DNA of 64,000 bases, taken from positions 52,214 to 116,213 of the forward strand of contig DAWAJD010000001.1 of NCBI GenBank assembly GCA_052289195.1. The letters are read 5' to 3'. The notes under the pieces are model-generated. The model saw nothing but the letters and a program-made list of their open reading frames with translations. It was not told the origin of the DNA and ran no database searches. Origin of the DNA: UBA4644 sp900555855. Its GTDB lineage: Bacteria > Bacillota > Clostridia > Oscillospirales > Butyricicoccaceae. Positions 24,401-30,392 of this stretch are shown one piece after another. The position numbers were made by a program, and so were the translations under genes. How positions within the stretch are numbered: position 1 is the stretch's first letter; every line of letters starts with the position of its first letter.

Positions 24401-25939
24401 CCGAGAGGATACCTCGACCTCATTGCCGTTCGCGTCCAGCAGATTTGTGACGAAAAAGGCGTTTTGCCAGTTGGAGGAGCCTGCGCTCGAACGCTCTATA
24501 CCCTTGAGCCGCTCGTTCATGTGAACGATCAGATAGAAGCTGTCGCCCACGCCCAGGTACAGGTCGCTGTTGTCGGTGTAGCTATTTTCGTCATAGCTCG
24601 CGGTGCCGGGGCCCTTGTCGATCTTGCCCAGCGCCTCTTTTACATCAGCGTTGTTGCAGGTCAGCTCAAACGCCACATTCGCCACATAGGGCGCGCCGGA
24701 GTCCAGCGTCAGATTGGCGTCGAGGATGGTCTGCTTTTGCGGGGCATTGCCCGCAAGGTCGGTGATGTAGCAGGTGGTGGTAGACAGGCCGAGGGTGCTG
24801 CCGTTGACCTTGATATCTCCGGCGATGGAGAAGCTGCTGTCTTTGTTCACCTGCTTGAGCGGGAGCGTGGCGCTTGATGCAAACAGCGCATCCATACCCA
24901 GCGCAACGATCCGCACATCCGTCTCCTGGTCATTGGGAACGGTGTACTCAAAAATCAGGTCGTTGCCGCTGAGCTCGACCAACTGGGCGCGATATTTGCC
25001 GGCGCTTTCACCGTCGGCCTGCAGGTCGAGATAGAGATCACCCTTGCCGGCTGCGCTGTCATCGGCAAAGCGGATGGGCTCGTCAAAGCAGAGCTTGATG
25101 GAAAGGGTCCTGCCGAGGCCCAGACTCGCACCCTTGTTGAAGGAGGCGTAGCTCCCGTTGTCGATTTTGTACTGCACATCCACAAGCTGCGGCGCACGGG
25201 TATCGCGGAACGCCACCACGAAATTCTCGGCATAGGAGCCGCCGCAGGTGCAGGTGCGGTACTCAAAGTCCTTCCACGCGAAGGTGCGGTGGCTGAATTG
25301 CAGGCTGCAATAGTCGTTCTTATAGTAAATGGTGTTGAAGCCATCGGAATTGTTGCTCTGGACCCCGCCGAGGTCGCCGATGCGGGGATAGGTCCGCGAC
25401 TTGTCGCTCCAGCCGTCGATCACCCTCGCGCTGCCGCCGAAGGTGGCGTAGACCTTTTCCGTCACCGTCATTTCAGCCGTGTAGGTTTTGACCTCCTTCC
25501 AGCTGTAATGGCTGTGGGTGTGGGTGCGGTTATAGAAGGTGGCGGAGGTGTTGAATTGCAGATTGTTGGACACCTTCGCCAGCCCTTTGAGCACCGGGGT
25601 CGAGCTCAGGTTGAAGTCCCATGCCTGCTCGTTTCCCGTGGCGCGGTCGCTGTACTTTGCCTGCTTGCCGTCGCTCTGGCGCTTGTATAAGCCTATGCCG
25701 TTGTAGGCGGCATAGGCGCCGTCGCCCTTGATGGCGCTGTACAGCTTCTCGCTGCTGCCGGAATAGGCGTTGAGAACGGCGACCTCCGGCCTCTCGCGGC
25801 GGTAGGCGGGGATGCCGTTGTCTGCCAGCGCTGTCAGCTCCCAGACCGGCAGCAGGCTCAACACCATGGCAAGGCTTAAAAAGGTGCTCAGCAGCCTGCG
25901 TGAAAGGCTACGGTTTTGGAAAGTGTAGGTTGATTTCAT
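18458..25939 (-). CDS. Giant secreted Ig-like multidomain protein (2493 aa)
   Basis: The start at 25939 is preceded by AAAGGAGG at good spacing; an in-frame ATG at 25996 would add 19 residues with no site. A long signal peptide follows (RRLLSTFLSLAMVLSLLPVW ... ALAD). The body carries around ten Ig-like modules opened by a DxxxP signature: DTRAPQL, DSGAPYV, DADAPMV, DNLAPTA, DTTAPTV, DTTPPTA, DTAPPEL, DKVAPEV, DRTAPTL, DNDPPSI. No SLH, LPxTG or C-terminal membrane anchor is present, so it is either released or held by the SLH protein encoded next (stop and next start 18 bases apart). The N-terminal ~250 residues are unique and contain a CTCGGS pair of cysteines. No enzyme motif seen. Confidence 0.88.
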   Translation of the reverse strand: MKSTYTFQNRSLSRRLLSTFLSLAMVLSLLPVWELTALADNGIPAYRRERPEVAVLNAYSGSSEKLYSAIKGDGAYAAYNGIGLYKRQSDGKQAKYSDRATGNEQAWDFNLSSTPVLKGLAKVSNNLQFNTSATFYNRTHTHSHYSWKEVKTYTAEMTVTEKVYATFGGSARVIDGWSDKSRTYPRIGDLGGVQSNNSDGFNTIYYKNDYCSLQFSHRTFAWKDFEYRTCTCGGSYAENFVVAFRDTRAPQLVDVQYKIDNGSYASFNKGASLGLGRTLSIKLCFDEPIRFADDSAAGKGDLYLDLQADGESAGKYRAQLVELSGNDLIFEYTVPNDQETDVRIVALGMDALFASSATLPLKQVNKDSSFSIAGDIKVNGSTLGLSTTTCYITDLAGNAPQKQTILDANLTLDSGAPYVANVAFELTCNNADVKEALGKIDKGPGTASYDENSYTDNSDLYLGVGDSFYLIVHMNERLKGIERSSAGSSNWQNAFFVTNLLDANGNEVEVSSRYLYPFYDYSTEATQFVTGNITIGEGYHLPAGETEIKVTRMYFTNGNGITLGEITDRAGNALNKNDVTISPTANANPPKLDADAPMVEEIAGSYIPEDKGFRYGVTLSDAASGYAGIYGSFILNNNGDKKAYPYEWAVKADAVSEVADGEWQNGTTGTAQTFMQTQNIYFHIRPKDGETYVDFSNCTITVRAKDFAGNESNVTLPDGSLAWYIDNLAPTAAAGSTTRALNGGGSSGTLTAEVILTDGRGISAWQYAWSDSGTDAPADTGWNNGSLTVTSSTSVTVSAEGDVNKGDLFSQYLWVKATDNSVNSNVSAPICLGQYSYDLRDADYALEYPRSFTEYANLKVTEQGNEDTLFFLVPAEENSEYYAVYQMVSSGDYNIFGQPIAEDASTSSGWKFYQVTLDDDGNYTLTPDPGRKAASRLTTLRPGASSFYSGNLSVTVLAGKKTAYAANADGVITLGNASNKFVMDTVTLRLTGYANDLFGKISLTCNDDLGNVHYNSDWSTAKGYQRTTLAGLRFTVSIAGDRRGWRYENVDWQQSYIRLENKSTGTRYDIPIGPFQIPERDPNGAVSQTVTVPEGSYESGVYIATFHLALKAGRNDYGAWLPNGSTYRQIAVDTVQPNSDFSLSSVIYDPQAEYDYLRTAYGLNESYGEGGRLELASDSGIIYLPISKSQADPTYARIAAAPKHYVTVTSPTEVGWQSIRTNSSTSAYVGCYAVQLWNTAHADNKVELTTADNPTNVTTDGNLNNSLSFVFSADEQDSTHLYLTPGQINTVAVQKVYDNGRRSDIKYYQIMPVEEAIGGSIRLDKDAKQLVFTPEVGASTAGATVFAWAWQNGQDETKGEGQRIEMNAYADGTWRCALQENGANYAVITVSAHGALCEVGSLGQRAPWFDDGPGAYNKDNGISGLEFKDNSNGTYTLKFRVRDDQDTMKDGLTVDVGFNKDYSQNTFTLTYDGTDITWTTNDGHPTGIYSAKAEKKAYFASYGLYSRDYLDVTVEGVFAKVPDGTTMDITVTATDAFGNAGSAGTSQPVRYQAPVVADHTMTGVTFSQPVRPVESWAWHEKDGEGFKTEWSRAFPISGNGTWSIQYKDAFGQTHAEEITVDDFTENGKDYSLALAFSTTELTAEAVTMTTNAANGTVKVYEVNGTSYTEMQPVDGSPGVGTQKRQTPINENMETMVEVNDGDGANIYRLRVYIDNIVSGAPEADMRYYVEQLGQEFTQSELDAYAANGVTVTGNIRAWYTTARHVTPTGDTGSAFLFTPGGAASHTFTYEDDLGSAGSVTATLPAGLTLQAPTQPPEDTTAPTVDVDIYFKRAGSYTRAEAFLATDKQADIDSKFVNLGYVQGYNLAVNAVDASGFTIAVTGDGAALNGNTVTITKAGPYTVTVTDKSPMANQTKFTFTVPDRIDTTPPTATVAVRAKSLYEKTITLTLEDKDDKGNLISVKDGSGNELDTVTLNAPADAKRTDRRNTYVYDVADNGNIQFLFRDIAGNTGSTAQTISGIDTAPPELTVRWSPSDEKDAAFPPAGPISSNITAHIDSNKAMQNLTVRAGNEATEHPLLTDGAATSYTIPGQSGDLVTITAMPERVTVTFKEKYDQTLTFTATAPNGKSTAVTLNGITAIDKVAPEVDRMVVTRYDRKGTTVDTTNAAYQVVVAITPSKPVTSVNYGGTEVYQGQLMPVIYHQNYPLEITFTRDGTYTVLLNDQAGNTTAVPVTITGIDRTAPTLTVAQDTTNDAKVTITVNEACKVSADGNEYNMTASTPKTVTFSKNGTFAITAVDAAGNESFKMVTVGSIDNDPPSISFDNGTIYVTEGTTAAELKAALDKGYTVWDNVTAANELTVTYDSSTVVLTAAGQYAVTYTVLDKARNQTTASRFVRVIGADTVCVSIDGQLILPDSTAVLRPGEHTLTLQNSAQPYSIKARRGILSAGQMKYLSGSSLHFDADGKFTVSSTGYYTLLVTTQDRQTIRVLLYVEQ

Positions 25940-25999
25940 TATCGTTCCTCCTTTAGACTCTGGTGCGGGCATGGTGCTCCGGTTTGCTGCTACCATGCT

Positions 26000-26701
26000 T
26001 TATTCGGTTGTTAGGTTGGAAAGCGCATCAAATCCCGCTTCGGCCTGCTGCACGGTTTTTTGAACGATTCCCGCAGCCATGGCGTGCAGATCAATGTTTG
26101 AAATTGCGGTGATCATTGCCTCTCGTTGGGGTTTCGGAATGTCATAGAGCTTTAGGGAACACTCCAGAAAACGGTTGATTTTGGCCTCGATTGTGAAATA
26201 CAGGTCGCAGGGGACAGACATGAATCCCCGCATCAGGCTGCCCGAGGCGATTTCCATTTCATAGAAGTCCTTGAGCTGGGCTTCCGGCATGTACCTGCCG
26301 AAGACGAGCTGCAGGCGCGTTGTCATGCTCTTATAAAGGTATGCCGCTGTGGTCGGCAGCGAGTAGGCCATGACATACAGCTCCCGCAGCGGCTCCGTCA
26401 GCTCCGCGATGTGGAGCTGCAATGCCGTTTCTACCGCATACATGAAAACGGGGTCCTGCGCCGCCGCGTACTACTCCGCCAGGGCGAACTGCCCGTCAAA
26501 CATTCGCTGCACCAGCTCCAGCAGCAGCGCCTCCTTGCTGGGGAACACATGGAAAAAGGAGCTTTGTCCGATGCCCGCCGCCTTTGAGATCTCTGTGGTC
26601 GTGGTATTTGTATATCCCTTTTCCAAAAATAGTGCTACCGCCGCGCGCAGCAGTCTCTGCCGCGTCAGCAGTCCGTTGGGTTTCCTTCCTCTTGCCGCCA
26701 T
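26000..26701 (-). pseudogene. TetR/AcrR-type regulator interrupted by an in-frame amber codon
   Basis: The frame from ATG 26701 encodes a typical N-terminal helix-turn-helix (TTTTEISKAAGIGQSSFFHV) and reaches TAG at 26473-26471 after 76 residues. The same frame continues without further stops (YAAAQDPVFM...) to 26000, giving the ligand-binding half; together 233 codons, a normal TetR length. One base change (for example CAG to TAG) explains it. The 76-residue product would keep DNA-binding helices but lose dimerisation. An internal ATG at 26443 could start the C-terminal part alone. The gene lies 60 bases upstream of the giant Ig-like gene in the same direction and has a palindrome at its promoter. 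A sequencing error cannot be excluded. Confidence 0.88.
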
Positions 26702-26741
26702 TGCTTGATTGCCACCTTGCTTTTAATTAGAAGTTTTATTC

Positions 26742-26783
26742 GAAGTATACTTCTATTATATAAACAGATGCTGCTGTCGGCAA
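26742..26783 (-). promoter_or_regulatory. Promoter with palindromic operator of the TetR/surface cluster
   Basis: On the minus strand TTGCCG (26783-26778), 17 bases, TATAAT (26760-26755). Directly after the -10 box lies the perfect 12-base palindrome GAAGTATACTTC (26753-26742), at the expected transcription start and ~40 bases before the regulator's ATG. This is the usual arrangement for an autoregulatory TetR operator. If transcription continues, all four genes of the cluster depend on it. Confidence 0.75.
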
Positions 26784-26867
26784 GAAAGAATGATGCGCCG
26801 GCAGCAAATTCGGAAAAAATAACAAAACTATCCACCGCCATTTGTGCAGTGTTTTTGCACATCTCAC

Positions 26868-26996
26868 TTAAGATACCACTGCCGATATCACATTGTGCTT
26901 GCGATAGCGGAACATGATATCGACGATGCGCAGCAGCGCCATGGAGCCTTCGAAACAATAAGGACTGTGACCGGAGAAGGAAATGCCTCCGATCAT
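26868..26996 (-). pseudogene. Unidentified 42-residue protein remnant
   Basis: A minus-strand frame from ATG 26996 to TAA 26868 reads MIGGISFSGHSPYCFEGSMA and continues with a plausible helical stretch (LLRIVDIMFRYRKHN). It looks like an internal piece of a real protein, but no ribosome site precedes it and I do not recognise the family. It lies in the 393-base gap between the TetR promoter and the zinc-ribbon gene, consistent with a recombination scar. Confidence 0.25.
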
Positions 26997-27010
26997 GTTT
27001 AATCATTTGC

Positions 27011-27040
27011 TTGAAAAGACCTCTGACCGCATGATATAAT
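27011..27040 (+). promoter_or_regulatory. Promoter of the zinc-ribbon/metalloprotease pair
   Basis: TTGAAA (27011-27016), an 18-base spacer and an extended -10 TGATATAAT ending at 27040, about 55 bases upstream of the start at 27095. Confidence 0.75.
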
Positions 27041-27094
27041 CACATTAGAAGAGTTTAACCATTTTATTCAGCTAAAATGAGAGGAGTGATGGTC

Positions 27095-27412
27095 ATGACG
27101 CAGTATTGCAGCAGATGTTGTCTGCCGTTTGACGGTGAGTACTGCCCCGTATGCGGGAGGAAAAACGCCAAGCAGATAGAGTCGAAGGATTTATGCTTCC
27201 TCACCGAGAAAGAGCAGCTTTGGAGTGGTATGCTGGCGGATGTGTTAAGCCAACAGAAAATACCGTTTGTTCAGAAAAATGTATTTGGCGCAGGTATGGC
27301 GATGAAAATAGGATTGATGAACGAAAGGATTCGTTTTTATGTTTTCTACGGTCATCTTGCTGAGGCAAAGATGATTGTGGATGAATTGTTCTCGCCGTTA
27401 AGTGAGGAATGA
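27095..27412 (+). CDS. Zinc-ribbon plus DUF2007-like small protein
   Basis: 105 aa from ATG 27095 (GAGGAG 8 bases upstream; in-frame ATGs at 27077 and 27089 are worse placed). The N-terminus holds two Cys pairs (YCSRCC and YCPVCG) that should bind zinc. The remainder (IPFVQKNVFGAGMAMKIGLM, AKMIVDELF at the end) resembles the DUF2007 fold, a small ferredoxin-like module proposed for signalling. Cytoplasmic, no membrane segment. Its stop overlaps the next gene's region by a few bases, so it is probably coupled to the membrane protease. AT-rich composition suggests transfer. Function unknown. Confidence 0.7.
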   Translation: MTQYCSRCCLPFDGEYCPVCGRKNAKQIESKDLCFLTEKEQLWSGMLADVLSQQKIPFVQKNVFGAGMAMKIGLMNERIRFYVFYGHLAEAKMIVDELFSPLSEE

Positions 27413-27414
27413 CA

Positions 27415-27981
27415 ATGAAGATTAAATGGATTGGAAAGTATGACGGAAAAAATCTTCCTACTGTTGATGTTGAAGTTGGTGCAAAAGAACTGCCGGAAGT
27501 AACAAGCAAGTCTGCAATCATACTTATTCCGATTGTTCTTTTGTTTGCTTGTTGTGTTTATATCAAAAAAACTTATCTTGGAGGGGTCGCATTTTCAAGA
27601 GTTGAATGGATGATAGGTCTTGTGATTGCGTTACTTTTCTTCCCGGTTCATGAACTCATCCATGCCGTAAGTTTTCCAGCGGGTAGTGAAGTCATTATGT
27701 TCTACACGACGCAGGGACTTGGAACGACATGTACATCACCGATGACAAGAAATAGGTTTATCGTGGTTAATATGCTTCCATCCCTAATTTTAGGTATTGT
27801 TCCGCTAATTGCATATATGATTGTTCCAAGCACTTATGCTTTTGCAAGCACTGTTCTCTGTGTTTTCAGCCTTGTTCATGTGGGGACTGGGTATGTTGAC
27901 TATCTGAATATTGTACACTTGTTAAGACTTCCTGCGGATTCAAAAATTCAAATTTCTGGAGCAAAGATATACTGGATGTAA
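27415..27981 (+). CDS. Membrane protein with HExxH motif (DUF3267-like putative metalloprotease)
   Basis: 188 aa from ATG 27415 (TGAGGAA 6 bases upstream; the earlier ATG at 27409 overlaps the previous stop). Membrane segments appear near residues 35-52, 65-82, 118-138 and 143-165. The motif HELIHAV sits at the end of the second segment, as in DUF3267 proteins, which are thought to be intramembrane zinc proteases. The segment GTGYVDYLNI near the C-terminus carries an Asp that could be a third ligand, as in site-2-type proteases (inference). Paired with the zinc-ribbon protein under one promoter. Substrate unknown. Confidence 0.75.
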   Translation: MKIKWIGKYDGKNLPTVDVEVGAKELPEVTSKSAIILIPIVLLFACCVYIKKTYLGGVAFSRVEWMIGLVIALLFFPVHELIHAVSFPAGSEVIMFYTTQGLGTTCTSPMTRNRFIVVNMLPSLILGIVPLIAYMIVPSTYAFASTVLCVFSLVHVGTGYVDYLNIVHLLRLPADSKIQISGAKIYWM

Positions 27982-28223
27982 GTTAAGATACTGAAATTCT
28001 AAAATTGTAAACCACCTATTGAGGGCAGCTATTTTCGTACAGAAAACGACCGCCTTTTTCCTTTACCCAAAATCAAAAAGGAGGGTATGCTCCGCGGCCC
28101 CAGCTGCCCCTCCGTTTGCTCGCCGGGACGAAAAAGCTGGTAAAGTAAAGCGCCGGGAGCTTGAACAGTACATCAGCCAAAAGCTGGTGATCTGCCGGCA
28201 AAAGATAATTTGTAAAAACAGCT
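27982..28223. other. Gene-free stretch, possible mobile-element remnant
   Basis: No supported gene. It has AAAAAGGAGG followed by ATG (28087) and a short GC-rich frame of only 18 codons, then a frame fragment (RRELEQYISQKLVICRQK) without start. The abrupt mix of AT-rich and GC-rich pieces looks like leftover mobile DNA, but I cannot name an element. Confidence 0.3.
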
Positions 28224-28280
28224 TGAGAGAAAAGAACCTATCTGATATAATTATCTTGTTGCAGTAGGCTCTTTTCTCTC
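28224..28280 (+). promoter_or_regulatory. Promoter flanked by a 16-bp inverted repeat
   Basis: TTGAGA (28224-28229), a 16-base spacer and extended -10 TGATATAAT (ends 28251) form a promoter reading towards ychF. The arms GAGAGAAAAGAACCTA (28225-28240) and TAGGCTCTTTTCTCTC (28265-28280) pair with one mismatch and enclose the -10 box. This may be an operator or a 5' RNA structure. ychF starts 136 bases further on. Confidence 0.5.
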
Positions 28281-28415
28281 TGCGGGAAAAGAATTGCAGT
28301 CGGATGAAATCCAAGAAAGCCAAATGCGGAAAGGGTGTAAAAATGGCGTAAGCCTAAAACGCCGGATCGCGAAAACCCTTGAAAATCAAGATATTTTAAG
28401 GAGATAGAGAAAACT

Positions 28416-29528
28416 ATGAAATTAGGTATCGTGGGCCTGCCCAATGTGGGCAAGAGCACCCTGTTCAACGCCATTACCCGCGCGGGCGCGGAGAGCGCCA
28501 ATTACCCCTTCTGCACCATCGAGCCCAATGTGGGCGTGGTCACCGTGCCGGACGGCCGGCTGGACTATCTGGCGGAGCTGTATCACCCCAAGAAATATAC
28601 CCCCGCCGTCATCGAGTTCGTAGACATCGCCGGGCTGGTGAAGGGCGCTTCCAAGGGGGCAGGTCTGGGCAATCAGTTTTTGGGCAACATCCGCAATACC
28701 GATGCCATCGTCCATGTGGTCCGCTGCTTTGACGACGACAACATCATGCATGTGGTGGAGGACGCCTCCAAGGCCGCCCCGGTGGACCCGGTTGGGGATA
28801 TCGAGTGCATCAATCTGGAGCTGGTGCTGGCGGATTCCGAGATGGTGGAGCGCCGCATCGACCGGGCGAAGAAAAACGCCAAGGGCGGCGACAAGAAGTT
28901 TCTGCACGAGGCGGAGGTCTTGGAGGGGCTTCTGGCCCATCTGGATCAGGGCAAGCCGGCCCGGACCTATCCCTGCGAGCCGGACGAGCTGGCGCTGATC
29001 CGTCAGTCGGATCTGCTGAGCCTGAAGCCGGTGATCTACGCCGCCAATCTGGACGAGGCAGGGGCGGCCGCGCCGGAGGACAACGCCTATTTCCGCACGG
29101 TCCGGCAGCTTGCCGCCGCCGAGGGGAGCCAGGTCCTTCCCATCTGCGCCAAGACGGAGCAGGAGATCGCGGAGCTGCCGCCGGAGGATCAGGCCATGTT
29201 TCTGGAGGAGCTGGGCATGGCCCAGTCCGGGCTGGATCGGCTGATCCAGTGCTCCTACACCCTTTTGGGGCTGATCTCCTTCCTGACAGCGGGGAGCGAC
29301 GAGGTCCGGGCATGGACCATCACCCGGGGCACCCGGGCCCCTCAGGCCGCCGGAAAGATCCATACGGATTTTGAGCGGGGCTTTATCCGGGCGGAGGTGA
29401 TCGCCTTCGACGATCTGAAGGCCCTTGGGACCATGGCCGCCGCCAAGGAGAAGGGCAAGGTCCGCAGCGAAGGCAAGGACTATGTGATGAAGGACGGCGA
29501 TATCGTCAATTTCCTCTTTAATGTCTGA
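28416..29528 (+). CDS. ychF: Ribosome-binding ATPase YchF (OBG-family)
   Basis: 370 aa, full length. The P-loop GLPNVGKST is at residues 7-15, with switch II around FVDIAGLVKGASKGAGLGNQ. The usual NKxD specificity motif is replaced by NLDE (YAANLDEAG), the hallmark of YchF preferring ATP. A TGS domain ends the protein (RSEGKDYVMKDGDIVNFLFN). It binds ribosomes and is linked to stress adaptation and translation in other bacteria. AAGGAG lies upstream of the ATG. It is followed at once by a terminator hairpin. Confidence 0.97.
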   Translation: MKLGIVGLPNVGKSTLFNAITRAGAESANYPFCTIEPNVGVVTVPDGRLDYLAELYHPKKYTPAVIEFVDIAGLVKGASKGAGLGNQFLGNIRNTDAIVHVVRCFDDDNIMHVVEDASKAAPVDPVGDIECINLELVLADSEMVERRIDRAKKNAKGGDKKFLHEAEVLEGLLAHLDQGKPARTYPCEPDELALIRQSDLLSLKPVIYAANLDEAGAAAPEDNAYFRTVRQLAAAEGSQVLPICAKTEQEIAELPPEDQAMFLEELGMAQSGLDRLIQCSYTLLGLISFLTAGSDEVRAWTITRGTRAPQAAGKIHTDFERGFIRAEVIAFDDLKALGTMAAAKEKGKVRSEGKDYVMKDGDIVNFLFNV

Positions 29529-29559
29529 GATCTGATCCGGTTGGATAAAAAACGCATAG

Positions 29560-29604
29560 GATCGCCCTTTCCGGGAAAACTCCCTGTGAAAGGGTGATCT
29601 TTTT
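29560..29604 (+). terminator. Terminator after ychF overlapping the next gene's ribosome site
   Basis: A 12-bp stem GATCGCCCTTTC / GAAAGGGTGATC (one G-T pair), with a small inner GGGA/TCCC hairpin, is followed by TTTTT. The 3' arm contains AAAGGGTGA, the only ribosome-site candidate for the gene starting at 29605, directly after the T-run. Confidence 0.8.
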
Positions 29605-30315
29605 ATGCGCAGGACCTGGCCCGCCGTGCTGGCCTGCAGCCTTGCGCTGCTGCTGGCCATGGGCTTTCTGTTTTTTACCGTGGCGGGGCCGGTCTATCTC
29701 TCCGACTGGTGTCAGCAGGCGGCGGCGCAGCTGGGACCAAAATGGGGGGAGCGGCTCTATGGGCTGGCGCTGCAGGCCGACCCCGGCGACGACGAAAGCC
29801 GCCTTGCCCTGGCGGAGCTTTACTGCGGCCAGCAGAAGACCGCCCAGGCGGAAACGCTTTTGCAGAAGGGCATCCGGGGCGGAAGAGCCGGGGCGGCGGT
29901 CTATCTGCGTCTGGCGGCGCTTTATACCGGGGCGGGACGCATCCCGGAGGCCTGCGCTCTGCTGGAACAGGCGGAGGGGGCCTATCTCACCCGCAAGCTG
30001 CGGCAGAGCCGCCCGGAAGCGCCGGCCCTCCCCGGGGAGACCACCCTGCAGGAGGAGGAGACCCTGACCCTGCCCCCTTCGGAAAACGCCCTCTGGTATG
30101 CGCTGGACGGCGGGGCGTGGGAGGTGTACCGTCAGCCACTGGCGCTTTCTGCCGGGGCGCATACCCTCTCGCTGGCGGCGGTCTCGCCGGAGGGGATCCC
30201 CTCGGAGGTGCGGCAGCTCCGCTGCACGGTGGAGCGGCCCCAGGCCGCGGGATGGACCAGCCGGCTGTTTCGCTGTCCCTATTGCGACCGGTATTTCTCC
30301 GTGGTGCGGCCATAA
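29605..30315 (+). CDS. Membrane-anchored TPR protein with a C-terminal CHB_HEX_C-like domain
   Basis: 236 aa. A hydrophobic segment (residues ~7-30) serves as signal or anchor. Two to three degenerate TPR units follow (~50-130; ESRLALAELYCGQQKTAQAE and AVYLRLAALYTGAGRIPEAC). Residues ~150-215 resemble the small beta-sandwich found at the end of chitobiases (ALWYALDGGAWEVY ... GAHTLSLAAVSPEG). The last residues, FRCPYCDRYFS, contain a single CxxC. It is probably exposed outside the membrane and involved in protein or glycan contact; no enzyme motif. Its expression may be limited by the hairpin that covers its ribosome site. Confidence 0.7.
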   Translation: MRRTWPAVLACSLALLLAMGFLFFTVAGPVYLSDWCQQAAAQLGPKWGERLYGLALQADPGDDESRLALAELYCGQQKTAQAETLLQKGIRGGRAGAAVYLRLAALYTGAGRIPEACALLEQAEGAYLTRKLRQSRPEAPALPGETTLQEEETLTLPPSENALWYALDGGAWEVYRQPLALSAGAHTLSLAAVSPEGIPSEVRQLRCTVERPQAAGWTSRLFRCPYCDRYFSVVRP

Positions 30316-30332
30316 ACGAAAAACAACAGGAA

Positions 30333-30368
30333 AAGGCGTCCCCCAAACGGCGGGGACGCCTTGCTTTA
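30333..30368 (+). terminator. Terminator after the TPR gene
   Basis: An 11-bp stem AAGGCGTCCCC / GGGGACGCCTT with loop CAAACGGC, then TTGCTTT. The A-rich 5' side suggests it also serves the convergent aminotransferase that ends at 30393. Confidence 0.75.
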
Positions 30369-30392
30369 TCCTAATTGTAATGGGAACTGGCT

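Noticed and set aside
26443..26473. Recoding of the TAG in the TetR gene (readthrough or unusual amino acid)
   Set aside because: No adjacent structure or readthrough context was seen and no other amber-interrupted gene occurs in the window; a point mutation is simpler.
26665..27006. 113-codon minus-strand frame upstream of and into the TetR start
   Set aside because: It runs through the TetR promoter and operator in another frame and has no ribosome site or recognisable sequence.
28019..28267. 82-codon plus-strand frame before ychF
   Set aside because: No start with a ribosome site, mixed composition, and it runs into the inverted repeat; reported only as remnant sequence.
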